A stretch of 7,053 nucleotides of DNA from Planctomycetota bacterium (GTDB lineage Bacteria; Planctomycetota; J058; J103): positions 1 through 7,053 of the forward strand of contig RFJN01000130.1 of NCBI GenBank assembly GCA_003694875.1, read 5' to 3'. Each line of letters begins with the position of its first letter. The stretch's first letter is position 1. Shown here one piece after another: positions 1-6,543 of this stretch. The translations under genes were made by a program, and so were the position numbers. The notes under the pieces are model-generated. The model searched no databases and was not told the origin of the DNA. It saw only the letters and a list, made by a program, of their open reading frames with translations.

Positions 1-1445
1 CCCGTGACCAGACCGCTGTACGCATAGTCGATGCGCTTCGCGATGATCAGATCCTTGCCCGGCTCGAGGTTCAGGAAGTCCCACTGGCTGTAGCCGCCGA
101 CGTGCGCACGTCCCTTGGACGAGATACGCGTGCCGTCGGGGTACTTGAACGTCTGGTTGGTGGACCACTGGTCCTTGTACTCGTCCATCTTGAAGTTGTG
201 CCGCTGCTCGTCCTTCTTGTCGAGCAGCTTGATCTCGTCCTTCTTGAGGTAGTTCTTGCCCTCGAGGAAGATCGTGTCCGGCAGCTCACCCGACAACTCC
301 TGCAGTTCCTGCCAGGTGAGGCTCTTGGCCCCCGCCATGGGCGCCGCCACCGGCTCGGGCTCGGGCTCCGGCTCCGGCGCGGGAGCGGCCGCGACCGGCT
401 CGGGCTCGGGCTCGGGCTCCGGTTCGGGTTCGGGCTCGGGCTGCTTGACCTCCATCTCGGCGAGCCCGCTCACCGCGTCGATCGCCTTTTCCTGGTAGCT
501 CAGCATGGCATTGAAGGCGTCCTCGTTGTAGCGCGGCTTGCCGAGCAGGTGCAGCAGCGCGTGCACGTTCTCCTTGAAGTTGAGGTACTCACGCGTGTCC
601 ACCATGTCCGGGTACGCGAGCTGGAACTCCGCGATCATCTCGTCCTCGAGTTCCGCGAGCAGCCGGAACATGCGCATGCACTCCGCGATCGAGGCCATGA
701 GGTTCGTGATCACGAGGTTCTGGATCGCCAACACGCCGGTGCGCACCGCATAGCACGTCGCGAGCTTGTACTTGGCCGCCATCTTGCCGAACTCGCGCCG
801 CACCTGATCGAGCGTCTCCTCGAAGCGGTTGCGCAGCATGGAGTCGATGCGCGAACCGACGACGCCCGCGCGCGGCACGAAGCGCAGATCGATCTCGCCG
901 GGCTTCGGATCGTTCGGATCCTCGGCGTCCTTGATCTCGCTCACGTCCGCGGTCATGTGGATGCGCGCGAGTTCGATCCCCTCCTCCGGATCGGGCTCGC
1001 TCGCCACGATCTCGATCTTCGAGGTCTCGAGCACCCGCCGGTGGCCCTTGTACTTCGGGTTCGCGGCGTTCACCACGAACTCGGTCGGTTCCTCGACGTA
1101 CTTGAGCACGACGAAAATGTCGCTCGGAAGCCGGTACTTCGACGGATCGATCGTCTTCACCTCGGTCTCGTAGAGCAACACGTCGTTGCCCTCGCCATCG
1201 ATCGCGTACCCCGGCGTGATCTCGATGCTCAGATCCCCACGACGGCGGCCGAGCACCTTGAGACCGTCCTCGGTGTAGCCCCCCGACGGGTCGTAAGAGG
1301 ACACCACGCCGTAGCCGTGGAACGCCCGGTTGTGCAGCTTGCGCTTCTCGAGGTGATAGCGCTCACCGACCTGGAAGTCGGTCGACTCGAGCCGCAATCC
1401 GTGGAAGTGGTTGAGTCGAAGATAGCCCTGTTTCTCTTCGGCCAT
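1..1445 (-). CDS. eCIS-associated multidomain protein with Glu-Pro linker (3' end beyond window)
   Basis: This reading frame is open from an ATG at 1445 to the left edge: 481 codons and no stop, so the C-terminus is missing. Residues 8-50 read YLRLNHFHGLRLESTDF, then a Tyr-His-x-Glu-Lys-Arg-x-Leu-His-Asn-Arg stretch and HGYGVV. I recognise this pattern from N-termini of uncharacterised proteins encoded beside phage-tail-like baseplate genes. Residues 51-195 look beta-rich. Residues 200-330 look helical. Residues 336-366 are a Glu-Pro/Ala-Pro linker. Residues 376-481 (for example FKYPDGTRISSKGRAHVGGY) resemble no domain I can name. No signal peptide or membrane segment is seen, so it is probably cytoplasmic and assembled into the particle. 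It lies 65 bases after the gpI-like gene and is probably co-transcribed with it. A baseplate or fibre accessory role is inferred from context only. The start is supported by GGGAGAGAGG six bases upstream. Confidence 0.85.
   Translation of the reverse strand, partial: MAEEKQGYLRLNHFHGLRLESTDFQVGERYHLEKRKLHNRAFHGYGVVSSYDPSGGYTEDGLKVLGRRRGDLSIEITPGYAIDGEGNDVLLYETEVKTIDPSKYRLPSDIFVVLKYVEEPTEFVVNAANPKYKGHRRVLETSKIEIVASEPDPEEGIELARIHMTADVSEIKDAEDPNDPKPGEIDLRFVPRAGVVGSRIDSMLRNRFEETLDQVRREFGKMAAKYKLATCYAVRTGVLAIQNLVITNLMASIAECMRMFRLLAELEDEMIAEFQLAYPDMVDTREYLNFKENVHALLHLLGKPRYNEDAFNAMLSYQEKAIDAVSGLAEMEVKQPEPEPEPEPEPEPEPVAAAPAPEPEPEPEPVAAPMAGAKSLTWQELQELSGELPDTIFLEGKNYLKKDEIKLLDKKDEQRHNFKMDEYKDQWSTNQTFKYPDGTRISSKGRAHVGGYSQWDFLNLEPGKDLIIAKRIDYAYSGLVT
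348..440 (-). repeat. Glu-Pro dipeptide repeat (imperfect GAGCCC hexamers) in the accessory protein
   Basis: This stretch encodes residues 336-366. A first block has seven Glu-Pro pairs, a short Val-Ala-Ala-Ala-Pro-Ala spacer follows, and a second block has four pairs. At DNA level it is an imperfect hexamer array of GAGCCC with synonymous variants (GAACCC, GAACCG, GAGCCG). Poly Glu-Pro is normally a stiff, extended linker, so it probably holds the C-terminal part away from the N-terminal part. The array is a likely site of length variation between strains. Confidence 0.9.
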
Positions 1446-1451
1446 GGTCTG

Positions 1452-1461
1452 CCTCTCTCCC
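1452..1461 (-). promoter_or_regulatory. Ribosome binding site of the Glu-Pro-linker protein
   Basis: GGGAGAGAGG on the minus strand ends six bases before the ATG at 1445 and decides that start. The same 11-mer (GGGAGAGAGGC) forms part of the Shine-Dalgarno region of the gp25 gene and occurs once more in the leader of the operon. Confidence 0.7.
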
Positions 1462-1510
1462 GCCTGTCTCTACGCTCCTCGGCCTCGCGCCGACTCGATC
1501 TCTCTCTCGC

Positions 1511-2530
1511 TCACTCGCCGGTGATCGTATCCACGCCCACGGTCGAACGCACGCCGACCTGGATCGAGAAGTCCTCCTCCGGCCCCTCTTCCTCCGGCGC
1601 GAAGATCACGTAGTAGTCGGTGTGCGCCGGTTTCTCCATGTCCAGGATGCGGTGGATGCGCTTGATCGTGTCGACGTCCACCTCCTCCTGGCGCATGGGA
1701 AGTTCCACCGTGAACACGTGCCGCCGATCGACCCACGGCATCTCGACCGTGTCCTCGCCGATCGTCGCCCCCTTCCATTCGGGGTGCGCGATGATCCGCC
1801 GCACCTCCTCGTCGGTGATCTCGCGTCCGTCGGCGTCCCGCTCCGGATACATGGGATAGGGACACTCCTGGATCCCGTCGAACGGCCAGTGGTTCTCGTG
1901 GATCTTCGGCTCGACCCCGGTGAAGATCTTCAGGTAGATCTTGAGACCGCGCTTGGTGCCCCGCAACTGATAGAGTTCCACCGCCTTGCGGATCAGGTTG
2001 CGGCGCTTGAACTCGGGCCAGTCGTCCTCGAGCGTCATCGCCACCCACGATCCGAGCCACGGCAGGAAGTCCGCCGGCGCCTCGAGCGGATCGAAGTACT
2101 CGTGCAGGTTGTCGAGCTTCTCGCGCGTCTGGTTGAAGATGTGCTGGAAGATCCACAGGAAGTCGCGCAGGAAGTTGCGCCCCGAGATGTCGGAACGCTG
2201 GTAGATCGCCGGCAGGTACTCGATCGGGTTGAAGGCCGCGACCTGCAGCTCCACCTGGTAGAGTTCGTTCGAGAGATCGATCTTCTCGCCCGGCTCCGGG
2301 TAGGTGCGCGTCACCTCGCCCTGCCGCACCCCCTCCTTCTCGATGTAGCGCACCCGCACCCGGTCCATGGGGAAGCCCGAGACGGCGAGGATCTTGCGCG
2401 CCTTGCGCAGGTCGTAGCCCACGAGTGGCGGCATCTCGACCGCGTTCTCCGCGAGCTGCCGCTTGAGCTTCTCGAGCGCGCTCTCGCGCCGCCGCGCGCG
2501 CGCGCCGTCCCCTCCGGGCTGCTCCGCCAA
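1511..2530 (-). CDS. gpI-like tail/baseplate protein with N-terminal PASTA-like domain
   Basis: This is a 339-residue protein ending in TGA. Residues 9-30 are basic and probably helical. Residues 33-98 fit the PASTA pattern: MPPLVGYDLRKARKIL, then SGF, then EGVRQGEVTRTYPEPGEKI and a final beta strand. Residues 101-315 match the phage tail protein I group (TIGR02242/Tail_P2_I type): FNPIEYLPAIYQ, LPWLGSWVAMTLEDDWPE, and ELYQLRGTKRGLKIYLKIFTG. The C-terminus GVRSTVGVDTITGE is also typical. Family members are peripheral wedge proteins that link the baseplate core to outer parts and fibres. The PASTA-like part is not part of the core gpI fold and is the odd feature; in kinases and penicillin-binding proteins PASTA contacts peptidoglycan fragments, but that role here is only inference. 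The start is TTG at 2530, chosen for its perfect AGGAGG; the next in-frame ATG (residue 33) would cut into the PASTA-like part. Confidence 0.92.
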   Translation of the reverse strand: MAEQPGGDGARARRRESALEKLKRQLAENAVEMPPLVGYDLRKARKILAVSGFPMDRVRVRYIEKEGVRQGEVTRTYPEPGEKIDLSNELYQVELQVAAFNPIEYLPAIYQRSDISGRNFLRDFLWIFQHIFNQTREKLDNLHEYFDPLEAPADFLPWLGSWVAMTLEDDWPEFKRRNLIRKAVELYQLRGTKRGLKIYLKIFTGVEPKIHENHWPFDGIQECPYPMYPERDADGREITDEEVRRIIAHPEWKGATIGEDTVEMPWVDRRHVFTVELPMRQEEVDVDTIKRIHRILDMEKPAHTDYYVIFAPEEEGPEEDFSIQVGVRSTVGVDTITGE

Positions 2531-2543
2531 CGTCGTGCCTCCT
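2528..2543 (-). promoter_or_regulatory. Ribosome binding site and TTG start codon of the gpI-like gene
   Basis: The minus strand reads AGGAGG (2543-2538), seven bases, then TTG (2530-2528). A consensus Shine-Dalgarno at ideal spacing and no nearby ATG or GTG make the TTG start convincing. Confidence 0.8.
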
Positions 2544-2610
2544 CTTCCCCGCGTCCCGCCTCAGCAGACCACCCTTCCCGGCCCCGACAGGACCGAGCCG
2601 CGATCCGCGC

Positions 2611-5600
2611 TCAGACGTAGACCTCCTTGGCGATCTCCTGGATGGTGACGTCGACGACGTGGATCAGCTCGTCCTCGGCGATCTCGACCTTCTCGACCAT
2701 GACCTTGCGGTCCTCGTGGAAGATCCGCAGCCGCTCGACGTAGTCGACCCCGCTCACCGCCTCGATCACCTTGAGCAGATCGCTCTTGACGAGCACGCGA
2801 CCGAACGGCCAGCCCTTGCCATCCGGGCCGCCGAACAGCGGGTGCACGTGCTTGCGGATCGCGTTCTCGATCTCGCGCTTGAGCGACTCGCCCTTGCGCC
2901 CGAGCGGCTTGAGCACCACGTCCACATCCACCGAGATCTCGACGTAGCGCGGCTTCGACACGTTCAGCCGGGTCGTGATCAGCCGCCGCTCGTCGAGGAA
3001 GTCCTTGACCCGCCGCAACAGCTCGGGGGTCGGCAGCGGCTTCTCGCTGAGGTCGCTGCCCTGCTCGGCCACCTTCGGCACGATCAGCACCGTCACCTCG
3101 CCCGGACGCTTCGGACTCGGCATGCAGCGCGCCCGCGCCACCGAGCCCGACGCACGCAGCGCGAGCCACTCGTAGTCCTCGGCGGTCACCGCGCGGTAGC
3201 GGTTCTTGATCACCTGCGGACCGCGCATCTTCGCCTCGTCGATCGTCTCCTGATCGGCGCCGCCGGTGGCCGGATAGGGGTTGTACACGCTGTCGATGTA
3301 GGCGATCGCCTGCCGCAGCACCACGAGCGACGACGCGCCCACGTTGCCGATCGTCCCCCCGCCGGTGCGGTATTCCTCGGCCACGATGTTGTCCGAACCG
3401 AGCGGCGGCACCATGCCCCGTCGACCGTCGCCGAAGCGCACCTCGCCGCTGATCGGATCCACGGTGTAGTGCCGGCTCGAGGGACCGGAGGCGTAGAAGC
3501 TCTCCACCTCGTGCCAGCGCACCCACACACCGACCACCCGCCCCTCGTCGTCGCGCACCTCGCGGATCGCGTCCTCGCCCTCCTCCTGCACGATCACCCG
3601 CGCGTCGCGGCGTGTCGGCAGCTCGTTCTCGCGCACCACGATCCGCTGCCCCTTGAGCACCGGATAGTTGTTGAAGCGGAAGACCTGGTCCGGCGTGCCG
3701 TCGGAGTAGCCGAGCACCTCGTTGCGGATCGTCTCGGCGTTGATCGCCTCGACCGTGTTCAGCCGCAGATCGAGACACCACGGCTGCTTCGAGTACGAGC
3801 CCATCTCGAGCCGTCCGCGGATCCAGTACAGCTCGCGGCCGAACTCGCGCTTGGCCGCCATGTCGGGCGGGCCGAGGATCTCGAGCGCACCGGACTGCGT
3901 GAAGTTGCGGGTGCCGTCCTGCGGGTTGAGCGGGATCCAGTTGTTGCCGTTCCAGTACTCCCACACCACGCGCTGCGAGGCGCGCTTCTTGCGCTCCTCG
4001 CGCTCGCTCATCCCCTCCTCGGGGAACGGCTCGTCGATGAACAGGTCCGCGTCCGGCGCCTCCTCCTCCTCCTCCATCCGGAAGTACAGCGAGACCGGCT
4101 TGTTCGGCAGCGCCTGGTCGAACGCGAGGTAGACGGCCGGATTCTCCTCCTTGTACGGCTCGAACGGCTGCACAAGACGCAGCTCGATCCGGATCGCGTC
4201 CGACTGGTCGCGGAAGTTGAAGTCGTTGTAGGTGACGAAGTTGCTGACCGAATAGGGCACCTGCGAGTACTTGAGCATGATCGAGCTGAGCGCCGGCGGC
4301 CGCAGCGGGTGCGGCTCCTTCCACACCCAGTTGCCGTCCTCGATCTCGAACTTGCCCGGCTTGCCGTAGTTGCCCTGCTCGATGCGGGCGCGAACCCAGA
4401 AGCCCTCCTCGCCGTTGACCTCGGTGCGCTGCATGTCCTCCGGCCGCAGGAAACTCACGTACCCGCCCATCGTGAAGGCGTTGGTGGTGTCCTCGAAGCC
4501 GTGCGCGATCGGCTCCGCCGGCCCGAGCGGGGTCGTGGTCGCGATCTCCGCCCACCGACGGCCGTTCCAGTACTCCCACTTGATCCGCAGATCGGGCGAC
4601 GGATTGGGCGCCGCGATCGAGGACGGGTCGGCGAGCTGCATCTCGATCCGGATGCGCGAGTCCTCGCGCCCGAAGCACTCCTCGCTCGAGAGGTAGAAGC
4701 AGTAATCGAAGTCGGGATCCTCGCCGAACGGATAGAAGCTGCGCGAGGTGTCGAGCGGCAGGTAGATCCCCGCGCCCGTGTTCGCGATCGCCGCGTCGGG
4801 ACCCACCCCGTCCTGCAGCACCATCGCCGACACGATCACCGTGTCGATCATCATGGCCTCGTCGCGGATCGGCACCTCGATCAGCCGCGCGCGGATCCAG
4901 TACGTCTCGGCCCCGTTCTCGGCCACATCCCCCGGCTCGATGTCCTCGATCGGCCCGGCGAACGCGATCCCCTTCTTGCTCGAGTCGAGCTGCCCTCCCG
5001 TCATGGCGAGCAGCTCGTCCTGCGGAATCGAGACCGGGATGAGCTCCCGCCAGCGGCGGCCGTTCCAGTACTCCCACTCGAGCAGATCGAGGGGGTTCTC
5101 CTCCTTCGCCTGCGGGAAGTCGAACACGATCTGGACCGTCGAGACCTCCTTGAGCGCCCCGAACCGGTCGTCACCGAGATAGAACATGCGCTCGATCTGG
5201 CGCCGGCCCTGGAAGACGTCGAAGCCCTCCGAGGTGCCGATCTCGATGAACGCCGAGTTGTCGGCCACCTTGTCGCGCTCGATCGAGTAGCAGTGCAGCA
5301 GCGACACGTTGGTGACGTACAGCTCCTTCTCCGTCTCGAAGACGATCTGCGTGCCGTCCTCGGTCGGCTCGGTCGCCACCTGCGTGCCCTTGGGCACCCA
5401 CACCCCCGTCTCCGCCCCCTCGACGAGCCGGAAGGTGAGCTGCGTCGAGGCCGGCTGCGGCGGGCGCAGCTTGATCCCGATCATGTCGAGCAGCACCAGA
5501 TAGACCTTGTCCGGCACCTTGTTGAGCCGGTACAGGATCATCTCGGTCATCCACGCAAACGGCTCGATCAGCGTGATGCCGGGATCGGACGGATTGTAGT

Positions 5601-5697
5601 TCGTCCAGTCGGGGCAGTACTGCGGGATCAGCCGGATCGCCTCCTCGACGATATCGTCGAAGGTGCGGTCATCGAGATTCGGCGTCGGAAGCGGCAT
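2611..5697 (-). CDS. Baseplate J/gp6-like wedge protein (putative baseplate assembly protein)
   Basis: This 1028-residue protein matches the large 'putative baseplate assembly protein' group (TIGR02243 type; Afp11/T4 gp6 role). Residues 27-80 contain CPDWTNYNPSDPGITLIEPF, TEMILYRLNKVPDKVYL and IGIKLRPPQPA, the usual N-terminus. The middle holds three copies of a module beginning WEYWNG (W208, W374, W579) and closing with W[IV]R (W267, W434, W625). A charged stretch with five Glu in a row (residues 541-577) precedes the third. The conserved C-terminal part has GEVRFGDGRRG (about 750), RTGGGTIGNV (about 775), NPYPATGGADQETIDEA (about 805) and AVTAEDYEWLA (about 835). Family knowledge: these proteins dimerise between wedges and, with gp25, clamp the baseplate around the spike. 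AGGAGA lies 11 bases before the ATG. It sits between the gp25 and gpI genes, 69 and 80 bases away. No frameshift or truncation is seen. Confidence 0.95.
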   Translation of the reverse strand: MPLPTPNLDDRTFDDIVEEAIRLIPQYCPDWTNYNPSDPGITLIEPFAWMTEMILYRLNKVPDKVYLVLLDMIGIKLRPPQPASTQLTFRLVEGAETGVWVPKGTQVATEPTEDGTQIVFETEKELYVTNVSLLHCYSIERDKVADNSAFIEIGTSEGFDVFQGRRQIERMFYLGDDRFGALKEVSTVQIVFDFPQAKEENPLDLLEWEYWNGRRWRELIPVSIPQDELLAMTGGQLDSSKKGIAFAGPIEDIEPGDVAENGAETYWIRARLIEVPIRDEAMMIDTVIVSAMVLQDGVGPDAAIANTGAGIYLPLDTSRSFYPFGEDPDFDYCFYLSSEECFGREDSRIRIEMQLADPSSIAAPNPSPDLRIKWEYWNGRRWAEIATTTPLGPAEPIAHGFEDTTNAFTMGGYVSFLRPEDMQRTEVNGEEGFWVRARIEQGNYGKPGKFEIEDGNWVWKEPHPLRPPALSSIMLKYSQVPYSVSNFVTYNDFNFRDQSDAIRIELRLVQPFEPYKEENPAVYLAFDQALPNKPVSLYFRMEEEEEAPDADLFIDEPFPEEGMSEREERKKRASQRVVWEYWNGNNWIPLNPQDGTRNFTQSGALEILGPPDMAAKREFGRELYWIRGRLEMGSYSKQPWCLDLRLNTVEAINAETIRNEVLGYSDGTPDQVFRFNNYPVLKGQRIVVRENELPTRRDARVIVQEEGEDAIREVRDDEGRVVGVWVRWHEVESFYASGPSSRHYTVDPISGEVRFGDGRRGMVPPLGSDNIVAEEYRTGGGTIGNVGASSLVVLRQAIAYIDSVYNPYPATGGADQETIDEAKMRGPQVIKNRYRAVTAEDYEWLALRASGSVARARCMPSPKRPGEVTVLIVPKVAEQGSDLSEKPLPTPELLRRVKDFLDERRLITTRLNVSKPRYVEISVDVDVVLKPLGRKGESLKREIENAIRKHVHPLFGGPDGKGWPFGRVLVKSDLLKVIEAVSGVDYVERLRIFHEDRKVMVEKVEIAEDELIHVVDVTIQEIAKEVYV
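3946..3964 (-). repeat. WEYWNG module 3: conserved 19-mer in the J gene
   Basis: The minus strand reads GTGGGAGTACTGGAACGGC, encoding the WEYWNG core at residues 579-584. It is identical to the 19-mers at 4561-4579 and 5059-5077. The module runs to about W625 and is the shortest of the three (about 47 residues). Confidence 0.85.
4561..4579 (-). repeat. WEYWNG module 2: conserved 19-mer in the J gene
   Basis: An identical 19-mer, encoding WEYWNG at residues 374-379 and followed by Arg-Arg-Trp. The module ends near W434-Val-Arg-Ala-Arg. It shares two more bases with copy 1 beyond the 19-mer. Confidence 0.85.
5059..5077 (-). repeat. WEYWNG module 1: conserved 19-mer in the J gene
   Basis: An identical 19-mer, encoding WEYWNG at residues 208-213 and followed by Arg-Arg-Trp. 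The module ends near W267-Ile-Arg-Ala-Arg. The distance to copy 2 is 166 codons, and from copy 2 to copy 3 it is 205 codons. Confidence 0.85.
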
Positions 5698-5766
5698 GAG
5701 CTCTGTCTTCTCCTGACGGCTCCGGTTCGCCCGGCCTCACAGGCGCCCGGACGACCCCCCGGTTCG

Positions 5767-6177
5767 CTACTGGCTTTCCTTCTGCAGGTAGAAGGGATAG
5801 ACCATGTTGAACACGTTGTTCGTTGCGATCACCTTGTACTGCACCTTGACCGTGACCCGCGTCTCTTCCTTCGGATCGGTCTCCACCTCGACCGTCAGGT
5901 CGGCCACCCGTGGCTCCCAGGTGCGGATCGCCTCCTCCACGTACGCGATGATCAGACCGTGGGTGTTGGCGTTGTTGGGCGCAAAGACGAGATCGTGGAT
6001 CCGGCAGCCGAACTCCGGCCGCATGACACGCTCGCCGGGTGCGGTGCCGAGGATGATCAGGATCGACTCGTAGATGCTGTCCTCGGCATGGCTCATCGCC
6101 ACCCCGCGGCGCCTGTCGACGTCGATCGGGAACTTCCAGCCGACCCCCAGAAACGGCTTGACGCGTCCGACCGCCAT
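5767..6177 (-). CDS. gp25-like baseplate wedge protein (GPW/gp25 family, Afp9-type)
   Basis: This 136-residue protein ends in TAG, a normal length for the family. Residues 7-18 (KPFLGVGWKFPI) are the usual start of injection-system gp25 proteins. Residues 35-58 contain the signature IYESILIILGTAPGERVMRP followed by Glu-Phe-Gly-Cys, and residues 82-90 (EAIRTWEPR) contain the conserved Glu-Pro-Arg. The C-terminus NMVYPFYLQK is typical. Family knowledge: gp25 joins the gp6-type wedge dimer in the core bundle and provides the platform on which the sheath begins to polymerise. It is the first recognisable gene of the minus-strand operon, 69 bases before the J gene. I chose ATG 6177, preceded by GGGGAGAGAGG. 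An in-frame GTG at 6192 would add five residues, but it lies inside a predicted hairpin and would place the purine-rich site within the coding sequence. Confidence 0.95.
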   Translation of the reverse strand: MAVGRVKPFLGVGWKFPIDVDRRRGVAMSHAEDSIYESILIILGTAPGERVMRPEFGCRIHDLVFAPNNANTHGLIIAYVEEAIRTWEPRVADLTVEVETDPKEETRVTVKVQYKVIATNNVFNMVYPFYLQKESQ

Positions 6178-6179
6178 CG

Positions 6180-6206
6180 CCTCTCTCCCCACCCGGTCGC
6201 CGGGCG
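6180..6206 (-). promoter_or_regulatory. gp25 ribosome binding site with abutting hairpin
   Basis: In the minus-strand RNA, bases 6206-6200 pair with 6196-6190: CGCCCGG, a CGA loop, then CCGGGUG. This gives seven pairs, one of them G-U. The stem runs into the first base of the Shine-Dalgarno GGGGAGAGAGG (6190-6180) and contains the alternative GTG 6192. It could limit ribosome access to the operon's first gene, but G+C-rich DNA makes such stems easily by chance. Confidence 0.35.
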
Positions 6207-6291
6207 CGCCCCACCGTCGACCCGGGGCACGCCGCGCCGCGAACCATCCGGTTCACCGCGCCCGCGCTCCCGCCGCTCGCGCAACCACCCG

Positions 6292-6313
6292 CGCTCGCCG
6301 GCCGGAGCGAGCG
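6292..6313. repeat. 7-bp inverted repeat in the leader region
   Basis: CGCTCGC (6292-6298) and GCGAGCG (6307-6313) are perfect complements with an eight-base loop. There is no T-run after it in either direction, so it is not an intrinsic terminator. It could be a leader hairpin or a chance G+C palindrome. Confidence 0.3.
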
Positions 6314-6390
6314 GATCTGCGATCGACGCAACTGCCGTCAAAAACCGACGTTACAGAGCGCCGAAAGCCTCTCTCCCGATCCGCGACGGT

Positions 6391-6419
6391 ATCGTAGCGG
6401 GGCTCCGGATTCTTTGCAA
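6391..6419 (-). promoter_or_regulatory. Candidate sigma70-type promoter of the baseplate operon
   Basis: The minus strand reads TTGCAA (6419-6414), a 17-base spacer, then TACGAT (6396-6391). Each hexamer matches four of six consensus bases, and the spacing is ideal. The predicted start is near 6384, leaving an untranslated leader of about 207 bases before the gp25 ATG. It is the best pair I found in the divergent gap, which is otherwise too G+C-rich for clear -10 elements. Not verified. Confidence 0.4.
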
Positions 6420-6543
6420 CCCCGCCAGAATCCGCACCGCAGCGGGAAACGGCCGCCCTCCATACCCCCGTTTCCCCACCCCGTCTCCCGCTCTTGCCTT
6501 CCCCGATACCATGACCCGATCAGCCCCGGGGTGCCGTCCCCAC

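Noticed and set aside
348..440. Hexamer array as a CRISPR or satellite element
   Set aside because: The repeats are in frame, encode a Glu-Pro linker, and vary at synonymous positions, with no spacers.
1446..1510. Possible terminator in the gap between the gpI-like and Glu-Pro genes
   Set aside because: There is no stem followed by a T-run. The purine-rich stretch is better read as the ribosome binding region of the next gene.
102..1613. Long plus-strand open frame (503 codons) opposite the Glu-Pro protein
   Set aside because: It is rich in Leu, Val, Arg and His with no recognisable domain. It is the antisense shadow of a G+C-rich gene whose minus-strand frame has clear family motifs and a ribosome binding site.
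1622..2620. Plus-strand open frame (332 codons) opposite the gpI-like gene
   Set aside because: It has shadow composition (Leu/Val/Arg/Asp) and no domain, and it lies fully antisense to a well-supported tail protein gene.
2561..5077. Second minus-strand frame of 838 codons inside the J gene
   Set aside because: It is Arg/Gly/Ala-rich low-complexity translation in the wrong frame of a gene whose correct frame matches baseplate J throughout.
5722..5767. 9-bp direct repeat CCGGTTCGC at 5722-5730 and 5759-5767
   Set aside because: It is short and G+C-rich, one copy overlaps the gp25 stop codon, and there is no inserted element between the copies, so it is probably chance.
6313..6341. TTGACG at 6341-6336 as a second minus-strand -35 box
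   Set aside because: At 16-18 bases downstream the sequence is AGATCC or similar, which is no usable -10 element.
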